Part shown: piece by piece, positions 17,598-26,606 of the stretch
How positions within the stretch are numbered: the first letter of the stretch is position 1
Layout of the letters: each line of letters starts with the position of its first letter
Assembly: GCF_030812995.1 (NCBI RefSeq)
Contig: NZ_JAUSTT010000001.1
Span: forward strand, 62,001 to 126,000
DNA from: Bacillus chungangensis
Lineage (GTDB): Bacteria > Bacillota > Bacilli > Bacillales > Bacillaceae_C
Direction of reading: 5' to 3'
Length of the DNA stretch: 64,000 nt
The notes under the pieces: model-generated
What the model was told of the DNA's origin: nothing
Databases searched by the model: none
The model's input: the letters and a program-made list of their open reading frames with translations, nothing else
Program-made: the position numbers and the translations under genes

Positions 17598-17866
17598 TTC
17601 ATATCCTCACTCTGTTGTTTTAAATAAGACTTTACCAATTCTTCAATGATTTCGTCTCGTTCTAATTTCCGAATGATGTTTCGTGCATCCAGGTGACGAG
17701 GAATGTAGGCGGGATCGCCCGATAGTAAATATCCAACAATTTGGTTAATCGGATTATAACCTTTTTCTTGAAGCGCTCCATATACTTTTAATAACACATC
17801 CTTGACATTTTGCTCTAAAGGATCTTCTGAAAAATTAAAGCGCATCGTTTTATCGAAAGAGCTCAT
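17594..17866 (-). CDS. ireB: IreB-family regulatory phosphoprotein (YrzL)
   Basis: A 90-residue protein almost identical in pattern to the UPF0297/IreB family: [61 protein letters not shown]. In Enterococcus IreB is phosphorylated on N-terminal Thr residues by the kinase IreK and affects cephalosporin resistance; the Thr of DKTMRF is kept. The start at 17866 is chosen over one three codons upstream because GAGGTG lies six bases before it. Confidence 0.92.
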   Translation of the reverse strand: MSSFDKTMRFNFSEDPLEQNVKDVLLKVYGALQEKGYNPINQIVGYLLSGDPAYIPRHLDARNIIRKLERDEIIEELVKSYLKQQSEDMK

Positions 17867-17946
17867 CAAGCACACCTCACTTCAACTTGAGCTATTAGAA
17901 GACAAGTCTTATCATTATCTTCATTGTACACCACAATGATCATGAA

Positions 17947-20580
17947 TCAAACGGATTTTATCCAATCTTCTACAGATTGTAATGCAGCAGGCAATTTTTC
18001 TGGTTCTTTTCCGCCAGCTTGTGCCATATCAGGGCGTCCGCCGCCGCCGCCACCACAACGAGACGCTACTTCTTTCACAAGTTTGCCAGCATGATAACCT
18101 TTTTCAACCAAGTTCTTTGTTACGACTGCTACAATGTTTACTTTATCCTTTTGAACACTTCCTAATACAACAATTCCAGATTTGATTTTTTCTTTACATT
18201 CATCTGCCATTTTTCTAAGGCTATTCATATCTGCAGCTTGAACCTTACTGACAAGCACTTTCATTCCGTTGACTTCTTTCACATGATCAAGCAAGCTTCC
18301 AGCTTCCATATTTGAGAGCTTTGCAGTTAGGGATTCTTTCTCACGCTGCAGAGTTTTCATTTCGTTCAATAGCGATTCGATGCGATAAATAACGTCTTGT
18401 TCCTTTACTTTTAATAAGTCGGCTGCGGCCTTTAATTGCTCATTTTTTTCATTCAATACTTCATAGGCTGCTTCTCCAGTGACTGCTTCAATTCTTCTAG
18501 TACCTGCGCCAATCCCGCTTTCAGAAACAATTTTAAATAAACCGATAACAGCTGTATTTGTTACGTGGCAGCCGCCGCACAGCTCTAAGCTTACATCTCC
18601 AATTGATACAACTCGAACAATATCTCCATACTTTTCTCCAAATAAAGCCATTGCTCCCATTGCTTTTGCTTCTTCAAGTTGTTTTTGCTCCCATACTACC
18701 GGCAAGCTTGCCCATATTTGCTTATTTACTATTGCCTCTATTTTCTTGACTTCAGCTTCTGTTACTTGCCCAAAATGGGAAAAATCAAAGCGGAGGCGAT
18801 CAGGCGCAACAAGCGATCCAGCTTGATTGACATGATGGCCAAGGACATCCTTCAAAGCTTGATGGAGCAAATGAGTTGCTGTATGATTTTTAATGATGCG
18901 ATTGCGGCTATCCTCATCCACTGCAGCTTCATAGCTTGCTCCTACAGCAAGTTCTCCGCTTTCAATAATCGCGCGATGCAAATGTTGGCCATTTGGCGCT
19001 TTTTTCACATCTTCTACTCTGATCTCGGTTTGGGCTGCCGATAAAGTTCCTTTATCAGCAATTTGGCCCCCGCTTTCAGCATAGAACGGTGTTTGATCGA
19101 GAATAAATTGTACTTCTTCCCCGACAGTTGCTTTTTCAATTAAATTTCCATCCTTAATAATTGCCAAAACGTTAACCTTTGCCTTTAGCTGATCATAGCC
19201 AATAAAATCACTTTTCATTATTAAATCTCCAAGAACGCCGCCCTGGATTTGCATGGAACCAGTATCATTGCGTGCTGTCCGAGCACGTTCACGTTGCTGT
19301 GCCATTTCTTTTTCAAAACCATCATGGTCAATACTCATTGCTTCTTCTTGTGCATATTCTTCCGTTAACTCAACTGGAAAGCCATAGGTGTCATACAAAC
19401 GAAAAACATCTTGACCAGAAATAATATGATTTCCTGCTGCTTTTTCCTTTTTAATGATATCTGCTAAAATAATCAAGCCATCATGCAAAGTTTCGTGAAA
19501 ACGCTCTTCTTCATTTTTCACTACTTTTTCTATAAAATCAGTATTTGTTTTTACTTGTGGATAAAAATCATCCATAATATCAGCAACGATGCCAACGAGA
19601 CGATACATAAACGGTTCATGGAGGTCAATTTTTTTTGCATAGCGAATAGCACGACGCAATAATCGTCTTAAAACATATCCTCGCCCTTCATTGGATGGAA
19701 GTGCACCATCGCTGACAGCAAATACAACTGTGCGAATATGGTCTGCAATAACCTTGAATGCTACGTCTTGTTCTTTATCTTCACGATATGTTTTATTAGA
19801 AATTTCTTCTGTTTTTTGAATGATTGGGATAAATAAATCTGTATCGAAATTAGTTTCCACATTTTGGGTAACAGATGCCATTCGTTCTAAACCCATACCA
19901 GTATCAATGTTTTTCTTTGGAAGTGGTGTATAAGATCCATCAGGATTATGATTATATTGAGAAAACACAAGATTCCATATTTCTAAATAGCGCTCATTTT
20001 CTCCACCAGGAAACAATTCTGGGTCATTTGGGTCATCCCCATATGAAGGGCCACGATCATAAAAAATTTCTGTATTAGGTCCGCTTGGCCCCTCTCCAAT
20101 GTCCCAAAAATTTTCTTCTAAACGGATGATTCTTTCTTTAGGCAAGCCGATGTCATGATGCCATATTGTAAAAGCCTCATCATCCTCTGGATGAATGGTA
20201 ACAGAAAGTTTATTTTCATCAAATCCTATCCATTTAGGGCTAGTGAGGAATTCCCATGCCCATTCTATTGCTTCTTTCTTAAAGTAATCACCTATAGAAA
20301 AGTTCCCTAACATTTCAAAAAAAGTATGATGGCGAGCAGTTTTTCCTACATTTTCAATATCATTTGTTCGAATCGCTTTTTGTGCATTTACAATTCGAGG
20401 ATTTTCCGGTATCACTCTGCCATCAAAATATTTTTTGAGTGTTGCTACACCGCTATTTATCCATAATAAGGAAGGATCCTCATGTGGAACTAGCGATGCG
20501 CTGGGCTCCATTTTATGCCCTTTTTTTGCAAAATAATCTAGAAATAATGTCCGTATTTCTGAACCAGTTAATTTTTTCAA
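17947..20580 (-). CDS. alaS: Alanyl-tRNA synthetase
   Basis: An 877-residue class II synthetase that charges tRNA-Ala and edits mis-charged Ser/Gly. Class II motifs are in [17 protein letters not shown] and GMGLERM; the editing domain shows [11 protein letters not shown] with CGGCH (zinc/editing site), and the C-terminal C-Ala region ends [17 protein letters not shown] place the start at TTG (20580), where AGAGGAGG stands nine bases upstream and the protein begins MKKLTG as other Bacillus AlaS do; an ATG pair overlaps the ribosome site and is less likely. Expression is under the T-box leader just upstream. Confidence 0.96.
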   Translation of the reverse strand: MKKLTGSEIRTLFLDYFAKKGHKMEPSASLVPHEDPSLLWINSGVATLKKYFDGRVIPENPRIVNAQKAIRTNDIENVGKTARHHTFFEMLGNFSIGDYFKKEAIEWAWEFLTSPKWIGFDENKLSVTIHPEDDEAFTIWHHDIGLPKERIIRLEENFWDIGEGPSGPNTEIFYDRGPSYGDDPNDPELFPGGENERYLEIWNLVFSQYNHNPDGSYTPLPKKNIDTGMGLERMASVTQNVETNFDTDLFIPIIQKTEEISNKTYREDKEQDVAFKVIADHIRTVVFAVSDGALPSNEGRGYVLRRLLRRAIRYAKKIDLHEPFMYRLVGIVADIMDDFYPQVKTNTDFIEKVVKNEEERFHETLHDGLIILADIIKKEKAAGNHIISGQDVFRLYDTYGFPVELTEEYAQEEAMSIDHDGFEKEMAQQRERARTARNDTGSMQIQGGVLGDLIMKSDFIGYDQLKAKVNVLAIIKDGNLIEKATVGEEVQFILDQTPFYAESGGQIADKGTLSAAQTEIRVEDVKKAPNGQHLHRAIIESGELAVGASYEAAVDEDSRNRIIKNHTATHLLHQALKDVLGHHVNQAGSLVAPDRLRFDFSHFGQVTEAEVKKIEAIVNKQIWASLPVVWEQKQLEEAKAMGAMALFGEKYGDIVRVVSIGDVSLELCGGCHVTNTAVIGLFKIVSESGIGAGTRRIEAVTGEAAYEVLNEKNEQLKAAADLLKVKEQDVIYRIESLLNEMKTLQREKESLTAKLSNMEAGSLLDHVKEVNGMKVLVSKVQAADMNSLRKMADECKEKIKSGIVVLGSVQKDKVNIVAVVTKNLVEKGYHAGKLVKEVASRCGGGGGGRPDMAQAGGKEPEKLPAALQSVEDWIKSV

Positions 20581-20649
20581 CTCCATCATCCTCCTCTTTT
20601 AGAACGCAACTTGTATCATTCCTCTAATCTCTAAAAAGTCTTCTAAAAC

Positions 20650-20963
20650 AAAAAAAGCCCACATCCCTGGACAGGGACGAGAGCTTGCTCGCGGTACCAC
20701 CCTGATTATAGCAATAAAATGAAGCAGTGCACGCTTCTGCTATTACTATCTCTTTTCAGCACCTTAACGCGGCAAACGACAGCCTTTAACTGTTCTCAGG
20801 GGGAGCTCTCTGTTATCCTGAAGCTAGAATTTCTTTCAGCCGTGGAAATTCTTCTCTGTATAAAAGCTTTAGTTCAGATATATAACAGATGTACCCGTCA
20901 TCAATTTACATATATTTATTATGAATTAAAATTTTGCAATTCAAAGGGATTAGTATAGTCCTA
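20650..20963 (-). promoter_or_regulatory. T-box riboswitch of alaS
   Basis: The minus-strand leader contains GGGTGGTACCGCGAG, the T-box sequence that pairs with uncharged tRNA acceptor ends, followed by a hairpin around CGTCCCTGTCCAGGGAT and a T run (20650–20656). Upstream a Stem I-like region with TCTAGCTTCAGG offers GCT (Ala) as the likely specifier codon. Uncharged tRNA-Ala would favour the antiterminator and switch alaS on. Confidence 0.9.
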
Positions 20964-20969
20964 AGTCGA

Positions 20970-20998
20970 ATTATAAAAACTCCTCTCTCTTTTGTCAA
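20970..20998 (-). promoter_or_regulatory. Sigma-A promoter of alaS
   Basis: TTGACA (20993–20998) and TATAAT (20970–20975) on the minus strand, both consensus, with a 17-base spacer. Confidence 0.9.
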
Positions 20999-21100
20999 TA
21001 AAGTGTACGTTTTTTAGGCTTGTAAAACATTATAATGAAGATTAACATGTACATGCAAAAATATTAGCTTCATTATCTTCACTTAAGGATTCATTACGAG

Positions 21101-22168
21101 TCACTTTCGAGAAAAATGGGTAAGACCGTGAAGGAGTGCTATTTTTATAATGGCGGCAATTGGAACAGCAACAATTAATCCTATCACACCGCCGATTTCC
21201 CCGCCAATAATTAAGGCAGCGATAATAAAGAGTGGATGCATATTCAATGACTTGCCAACAATGAATGGCGAGAGAATATTCCCTTCGACAAATTGGAGAA
21301 CAAGCACAATGAAAGCGACAAGATAGACATACTTAGTTGACATTGTGGCTGCAATTAACAGTGCAGGGATCGCTCCAATTAAAGGTCCAAAATAAGGAAT
21401 CACATTTGTGATGCCAATGATCGCTCCTAACACAATGGAATATTTTATTTTCAAAAGCCAAAATATAACAGTTGCTGCGACACCGATTAAAAGACAAACA
21501 AATAACTGTCCTCTAATATAAGCCCCTAATGAATCATTTACATCAGAGGCAAAACGAAACAACCGTGTTCTCCAGTTTTTCGGTGTTAAATACCAAGCTG
21601 TTTGCTTTACTTTATCAATATCCTTTAAAAGATAAAAAGAAATAAACGGAATAATGGCTAACATAATAAGGTCATCTGCGAAATTGAGTAAATAATTGCT
21701 AACTTTAGTAAAAAATGTATTTGTTTTTTGTTCGATCCGTTCAATTCCTTTATCAATTTGTTCCTGAATCCCATCAGGCCAATGTGAAGTTTCCGCATAT
21801 AAAGCAGACAGCCAATTTTGATATTGCCTAGCAAATGTGGGAATATGTTCGGTAAAATCTTTTATTTGTTCGATGAATATAGGGATTCCACGATAAAGAC
21901 CGTATCCAATACCACCAAAAAAAAGGGTATAAATGATTAATATTGCAATAACCCGGTTAATCCCAGCGCTATAAAGTCTATCAACTATTGGATGAAAAAG
22001 ATAAGTAATAAAACCTGCTATAAAAAAAGGCGTTAGCGAAATAACAATTAAACGAAGAACAGGAAACCAAAAAGGCTTTAATAGCATACCGATATACAGA
22101 ATAAGTAACAATAAGAAAACGATTCCTAGTTTGTATAACAACTGTATCCAAGATCTGTTCACTTTCAC
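21101..22168 (-). CDS. yrrI: AI-2E-family (UPF0118) membrane protein, YrrI-like
   Basis: About 355 residues with the PerM/AI-2E exporter architecture: two or three N-terminal spans, a soluble amphipathic middle (roughly residues 85–150), then spans bearing ITNVIPYFGPLIGAIPALLIA and EGNILSPFIVGKSLNMHPLFI, both family signatures. Members export small molecules or act as Na+/H+ antiporters; substrate unknown here. Three GTG codons are possible starts; the second (22168) has AAGGAAGG five bases upstream. It lies upstream of alaS as in B. subtilis, but the glnQHMP cluster usual beside it is not here. Confidence 0.85.
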   Translation of the reverse strand: MKVNRSWIQLLYKLGIVFLLLLILYIGMLLKPFWFPVLRLIVISLTPFFIAGFITYLFHPIVDRLYSAGINRVIAILIIYTLFFGGIGYGLYRGIPIFIEQIKDFTEHIPTFARQYQNWLSALYAETSHWPDGIQEQIDKGIERIEQKTNTFFTKVSNYLLNFADDLIMLAIIPFISFYLLKDIDKVKQTAWYLTPKNWRTRLFRFASDVNDSLGAYIRGQLFVCLLIGVAATVIFWLLKIKYSIVLGAIIGITNVIPYFGPLIGAIPALLIAATMSTKYVYLVAFIVLVLQFVEGNILSPFIVGKSLNMHPLFIIAALIIGGEIGGVIGLIVAVPIAAIIKIALLHGLTHFSRK

Positions 22169-22350
22169 TTTCACCTTCCTTGCTTTCTCCTACATTTATT
22201 AGCAGTCCCTTCACTAATGTAGTTTTATTTTATCTTTTCTGTTTATCTTTATTTTTATCCTTAAACAAATAAGTCCAATAAATGAATAAAGCATCGTAGC
22301 ATCTCTATTCCTAAGCAGCAGCGGCTTTAAATTTCGTACGTAAACACATT

Positions 22351-22402
22351 AAAGGAGGTGATCAAAAGACACTTTTGCATCTTTTGAGTCACCTCCTTTT
22401 TC
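22351..22402. terminator. Strong bidirectional terminator between the zinc-ribbon gene and yrrI
   Basis: AAAGGAGGTGATCAAAAG (22351–22368) pairs with CTTTTGAGTCACCTCCTTT (22381–22399) with one mismatch or bulge, and T/A tracts flank it. One arm contains the 13-base exact complement of the 16S rRNA 3' end. Confidence 0.8.
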
Positions 22403-22409
22403 ATTTTAT

Positions 22410-22598
22410 CTAGCTTAATTTTCGTTCTTCTACATGAAATAAATCATCAAGTGAACTTAATGTACCATCTTCTTCGACTTGATGTGTTTGAATGATTTGA
22501 TCAGAAATAGTAAGCTCAATAAAGCAATTCCAGCAATAGTATTGGTTAAGGCCAATTTTGCCAAGATCTTTACTTTGACAATTTGGGCACTTCAGCAT
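22410..22598 (-). CDS. Small zinc-ribbon protein
   Basis: A 62-residue protein with two Cys pairs (MLKCPNCQSKDLG and YYCWNCFIE), a four-Cys zinc ribbon, then an acidic tail (QVEEDGTLSSLDDLFHVEE). I do not recognise a specific family. ATG at 22598 is preferred to the upstream GTG because GAGGTGG is correctly spaced. It overlaps the end of yrrD by 29 bases, so the two are translationally coupled. Confidence 0.75.
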   Translation of the reverse strand: MLKCPNCQSKDLGKIGLNQYYCWNCFIELTISDQIIQTHQVEEDGTLSSLDDLFHVEERKLS

Positions 22599-23088
22599 GT
22601 GATACGCCACCTCGCATATGATTTACCGACACGACAATGGCATCTTCTCCAATTTTTGGGGGGTGGATGGTTCTGATCATACGCTTCCCATTTGTAATAT
22701 CAGAAAAAAAACCATCGGTCAGTTCGTACCCTATGATTGTTCCCACCTCTTCCAGAAAATATACATCCTCTAGCTGTCCCAATTGTTCCCCATCGAAAGA
22801 AAGCATATTTTTTCTTGCAATCGGTTGAAAGGAGGTCATCGTATATTCCCCTGGTCTTTTTTTATACGTTGGCAAAGAGTCCATTGCTTTTACCATCACG
22901 GTGTCATCCCCATAAGACAACACTTTTTCTGTTGGTACGAATATTTTTTTATCCAACAGTCCTTTTGTTTTAACAAGCAGCCCCGTTACCATACCTTGTG
23001 CTGAAATTGAAACATCGCAGACAGTACCTAAACGCTTCCCATTTGTGTCAAACACTTGCAGACCTTTAATATTCATATATGTTCGCAA
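22570..23088 (-). CDS. yrrD: YrrD-like PRC-barrel domain protein
   Basis: A 172-residue protein with two PRC-barrel-like repeats: KGLQVFDTNGKRLGTVCDVSI and RKNMLSFDGEQLGQLEDVYFLE. PRC-barrels are small beta-barrel adaptor domains; no activity can be read from it. The start is a TTG at 23088 with AAGGTGG seven bases before it. Position between the recD2 and yrrI/alaS groups matches B. subtilis yrrD. Confidence 0.8.
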   Translation of the reverse strand: MRTYMNIKGLQVFDTNGKRLGTVCDVSISAQGMVTGLLVKTKGLLDKKIFVPTEKVLSYGDDTVMVKAMDSLPTYKKRPGEYTMTSFQPIARKNMLSFDGEQLGQLEDVYFLEEVGTIIGYELTDGFFSDITNGKRMIRTIHPPKIGEDAIVVSVNHMRGGVSHAEVPKLSK

Positions 23089-23205
23089 AGCTCAGCCCAC
23101 CTTCCGAACAATGTTATTGTTTGTGCTACTGCTTGAAATCATAAGGTGTAACATTTTCCATGCTAATCATCGGCCAATGTTATATAATCATGAACTTCTC
23201 CTTAA

Positions 23206-23352
23206 TTAATGAACCGTTTCCCATATATTTTCGCCGATTTTGCCATTCGGAGCTCCGAGCGCATTGTAGACGGTTTTTTTACGTACTTCACTTTTTGGAT
23301 CTTTACCTGAACAGACTTGGTTAATAAAAAGACGTTCAAAGCAGAGAGTCAC
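23206..23352 (-). pseudogene. Orphan coding-like fragment, no start codon
   Basis: An open stretch of 49 codons between stops reads HLFVTLCFERLF, INQVCSGKDPKSEVRKKTV then YNALGAPNGKIGENIWETVH. The second half looks like real protein (balanced composition, DPKSEVRKKTVYNALGAPNGKIG), yet there is no start or ribosome site. I cannot name the family. It occupies most of the gap between yrrD and the MFS gene; probably the 3' end of a deleted gene. Confidence 0.35.
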
Positions 23353-23451
23353 AAAAAGATGTTACAAAAAATTGAGAAGAGAGCATCATATAGATATAGC
23401 GAAAGTTTCTTTATTTCTTTTTAGATCACTTTCCAGAGTTTTTAATCTCTT

Positions 23452-24708
23452 TTAGGCAATTACCTCTTCATTTCGCAGCATCACCTTTGCAGCAGCCGAA
23501 ATCAATAACATCATTGCAAACATAATCAATATTGGAAAATAGACACTTAAACTAAAAGCTTCAAACAAAGCGCCATATAGAATCTGTCCGATAGGCGCTG
23601 CACATTGTGCTACTGCTGTGATAATAGCCATTACTTTACCTAAGAGATCATTTGGTGTTTGTTTTTGTACAATGGTAATAACAAAAATCGAAACGATTGT
23701 CATCGCCATTACAATCGGAATAGCACATAGAAAGAAAAGGATAAAAGATGGAAAATATCCAAGTCTGACTATTAAAGGTGATACTGCCAACGCCATCGGT
23801 AAGATTAGAATGCTGATCAATATCAGCCACCGGTAAAGATTTGTGATTTTCATTTTCTTTGCAAAGATGCCAATTGTCAAAGCGCCTAAAATACTGCTGA
23901 ACTGAATAATCCCTAAAGAGATACCGTACATGGCATCACTGCTTTGCAGTGTAACCCGCATCATATACGGTGTGCCAACAAGAAAAAATGGTGTCAGAAA
24001 CAGGTTTAGCACCGCTGCTAAAATCATTGCTTTTAGAATATAGGGCTGCTTTAAAACATATATAAAACCACTTTTCATATCCTTAAATAACGTAGGGACA
24101 ATATGATCATTCTGCTCTCTTTTCGAAAATGGCATCTTAATGAATATTTCCATTATTGCAGACAGGAAAAACGCAACACAGCTTACGATAACCAAAACAT
24201 AAATTCCTACCATACTATACAACACCCCGCCCAATACTGGTCCAGCAAGGTTAGATAAAGCTCCAACACCATTTACGATGCCATTTGCTTTTTCTAAATT
24301 GTCTTCCTTTGTTAATACCGGAATACTTGCCTGCACTGCAGGTTGGTACATAGCACTAATAATTCCTAACAGTACCATCACAATGCCAATTAAAATGACT
24401 GAAGCATTTCCGGCCAATAAGAAGAATACGAAGCTCAAAACAACTGCACTGCTTGTAAAATCAAACAAAATCATCAGATTTCGGCGATTAAACCTATCCG
24501 CAATTGCTCCGCCGATAGGTGACAAAATGATACTAGGAATCGTTGATATTGCAAGTAAAGCAGCGAATATGTCTGCTCGCCCGGTAAGGTCAAGCACATA
24601 CGTAGACAGCGCAAACCGAAGCAAGGCTGAACCTAAGATGGATACGACTTGACCAATTACCACAAGGATAAAATTTCTATTAAATAACGCTGTATCATTA
24701 TTCTGCAT
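23452..24708 (-). CDS. MFS drug-efflux-type transporter
   Basis: A 418-residue 12-span major facilitator protein of the MdtG/enterobactin-exporter-like group. Motif A is GGAIADRFNRRNLMILFD after the second span, with GAAL-type repeats and a second-half motif IGIFAKKMKITNLYR. It begins MQNNDTALFNRNFILVVIGQ after AAAGGAGG. It is 34 bases downstream of a TetR regulator on the same strand, so the pair is a regulated efflux unit; substrate unknown. The pair sits between yrrD and recD2, where B. subtilis has other genes, suggesting acquisition. Confidence 0.88.
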   Translation of the reverse strand: MQNNDTALFNRNFILVVIGQVVSILGSALLRFALSTYVLDLTGRADIFAALLAISTIPSIILSPIGGAIADRFNRRNLMILFDFTSSAVVLSFVFFLLAGNASVILIGIVMVLLGIISAMYQPAVQASIPVLTKEDNLEKANGIVNGVGALSNLAGPVLGGVLYSMVGIYVLVIVSCVAFFLSAIMEIFIKMPFSKREQNDHIVPTLFKDMKSGFIYVLKQPYILKAMILAAVLNLFLTPFFLVGTPYMMRVTLQSSDAMYGISLGIIQFSSILGALTIGIFAKKMKITNLYRWLILISILILPMALAVSPLIVRLGYFPSFILFFLCAIPIVMAMTIVSIFVITIVQKQTPNDLLGKVMAIITAVAQCAAPIGQILYGALFEAFSLSVYFPILIMFAMMLLISAAAKVMLRNEEVIA

Positions 24709-24742
24709 ATCAAAGCCTCCTTTATAATATGAGGTTTTTCCG

Positions 24743-25387
24743 CTATTTATTGGAAGCTTGTTCAGTTAACAATCGAAATATATAATCAAAACTGCCTTTT
24801 TCCGCACCCAAAATTTGTTCCATGATATAAATAAATGCTTTTGCTTTTTGCAAAATTTCATGTGGCTGCCAATGGAATAATCCCTCGTCAAATAGAAATT
24901 GCGATGATGTTAATAAAAATTCTACAGATTCTCTCGGGAAAGGTGTTTGAAAAACTTTTTTATTAACGCCTTGTTCCACAACCTCTGCCAGAATAGGTGA
25001 AAGAAGCCGGATAGACTCTACTAAACTCTTTTGATGCATTTCCGCATTATTTACATGATGTAATTCCTCAATCATCTGTTCTCTATTGTTTTCTTTATTT
25101 GGTCTTTGCGCCATAATGATTTGAAAAAGTTTCTCTTGGATAGTTAGCTTTGAATCAGCAGCAATTTTTTTAGCTGTCTCTACACCGGCATCAATCATTC
25201 TCATAATAACTGCATCCATGACTTCTTCTTTAGATTTGAAATAGTGATAAAAGGTTCCTTTGGCAATGCCCACTGCCTGCAAAATATCATTTACAGTTGT
25301 CTTCACATATCCTTTAGAAATGAACAGCAGCTCAGCCGCGTCTAGAATATCGTTTTTTCGTTCTTCGTGTTCTTTAACGATTCTCAT
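24743..25387 (-). CDS. TetR-family transcriptional regulator
   Basis: A 214-residue repressor: DNA-binding TetR_N domain at residues 8–60 (ILDAAELLFISKGYVKTTVN, then GIAKGTFYHYFKSKEEVMDA) and a variable helical ligand-binding C-terminal domain. AAGGAGGAGCAACC precedes the ATG. Its own promoter carries a perfect palindrome just downstream of the -10 box, so it very likely represses itself and the MFS pump until a ligand binds. Confidence 0.93.
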   Translation of the reverse strand: MRIVKEHEERKNDILDAAELLFISKGYVKTTVNDILQAVGIAKGTFYHYFKSKEEVMDAVIMRMIDAGVETAKKIAADSKLTIQEKLFQIIMAQRPNKENNREQMIEELHHVNNAEMHQKSLVESIRLLSPILAEVVEQGVNKKVFQTPFPRESVEFLLTSSQFLFDEGLFHWQPHEILQKAKAFIYIMEQILGAEKGSFDYIFRLLTEQASNK

Positions 25388-25402
25388 GGTTGCTCCTCCT
25401 TT

Positions 25403-25459
25403 ACATTAGACCGACCGTCGGTCTAATGTATTTATATGCTAAATCCAGTAAAAAGTCAA
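25403..25459 (-). promoter_or_regulatory. Promoter and palindromic operator of the TetR–MFS unit
   Basis: TTGACT (25454–25459) and TATAAA (25431–25436), 17-base spacer, minus strand. Immediately downstream ACATTAGACCGAC (25403–25415) and GTCGGTCTAATGT (25417–25429) form a perfect 13-bp inverted repeat around one base, a typical TetR-type operator at the transcription start. Confidence 0.88.
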
Positions 25460-25781
25460 CACTTTTTTGCAATTCAAATGATAAAAAGAATGAAAACATC
25501 ACATTCAAAACCTTAAAATTCAACCTATAGTAACTTTTCTAGAAGCGAAAAAAGGATCTTAACCGTTCGTAAATAAAGATGATTTCCTTCTTATGGTTGT
25601 TAAAGGAATAAGTTATTTTCATGGAATTTAATCTATTTAGGCCATAGGATAAGGATTAACTTTCACTTAAATGACTGGTTAGATTCTCAAAAAACAATAA
25701 CGCGTCCTAAAAACAATTGAAAATGATCGCAAACAATGCTATTTTAGGTTTAATGAATGAAGACTGATGGAGGTCTATAAC

Positions 25782-25853
25782 ATGAGGAACATACAAGCAA
25801 AACTTAAAAAAACTTCCAGCACTCCTATTAACTTAAAATACATGAACGATTGA
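25782..25853 (+). CDS. Doubtful 23-residue ORF
   Basis: ATG at 25782 follows ATGGAGGTCTATAAC and opens MRNIQAKLKKTSSTPINL then KYMND. It may be a short peptide or the start of a lost gene. The rest of 25460–26058 is A+T-rich without a recognisable gene. Confidence 0.25.
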   Translation: MRNIQAKLKKTSSTPINLKYMND

Positions 25854-26058
25854 AAGCAAAGAGCAGCCCTACAACATTACAAATTTTGCTATTCATTTCG
25901 GTATATTCATCTAATCTCCTTGCTAAATGGCTTTAAATGTATAGGATTTAAAAGTTGAGTGGATAAAGTCTATTGTATTGTTTTCATAAAGTACAACCAT
26001 GCCAATCCATAAGATCAAAAAGAAAAATAAAATAAAAATGAAAGGGGAAGGAGCTACA

Positions 26059-26418
26059 GTGAGTGAGAAACTTTTGCAACAAATTTTAAGTGAAATAAAA
26101 GATTTAAAAAATGATCAGCAAGAAATGAAATCCGATATGCTAGAAATGAAAGATGCTATACAAGAGATAAAAACTGAACAAAAATCGATGAAAGCTCAAT
26201 TAGACGAACATACGCAATTGATCAGGGCAGTTCTTGACCGTCAAGAAGAAACAGATGCTAAACTGGATGCTTTGAGTATGGATGTTCATAAACTCCATGG
26301 AAAAGTGGAACAAAACAGTGAAAAGCTAAATGCTCTCGCTGAGGATCAAAAATCCATTTATGAAATTTTAGGCGATCATGAAGTCTCCATTCGTACTCTT
26401 AGAAGAAAGCCTGTCTAA
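26059..26418 (+). CDS. Coiled-coil protein of unknown function
   Basis: A 119-residue hydrophilic protein that is nearly all heptad-type coiled coil (QQILSEIKDLKNDQQEMKSD, KMEMKDAIQEIKTEQ-like repeats, LDALSMDVHKLHGKVEQNSE), ending in a basic TLRRKPV. No enzyme motif. Similar small coiled-coil proteins are common in Bacilli without a function. GTG at 26059 is taken as the start because GGAAGGAG lies five bases upstream. It is the only rightward gene in this stretch and ends at a terminator. Confidence 0.65.
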   Translation: MSEKLLQQILSEIKDLKNDQQEMKSDMLEMKDAIQEIKTEQKSMKAQLDEHTQLIRAVLDRQEETDAKLDALSMDVHKLHGKVEQNSEKLNALAEDQKSIYEILGDHEVSIRTLRRKPV

Positions 26419-26518
26419 GTCCACCCTTTTTAGAGAGAAAAGAAGTAATTATTGTACATGGTATAAACAATCAATAAATGGTTGTCTTTTTTTATTCGGA
26501 ATATATATTCCAAATAAA

Positions 26519-26545
26519 AAAAGAGTGTTTAAAAAACACTCGTAT
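26519..26545. terminator. GAGTGTTT/AAACACTC terminator between convergent genes
   Basis: GAGTGTTT (26523–26530) pairs with AAACACTC (26534–26541) with A/T tracts on both sides; it lies between the rightward coiled-coil gene and leftward recD2. Confidence 0.6.
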
Positions 26546-26606
26546 AAGCCTCGTCATGCAACAAAATAACCTTGATTTAACCTCGTTTCATCTAGGATGA
26601 TGGTTC

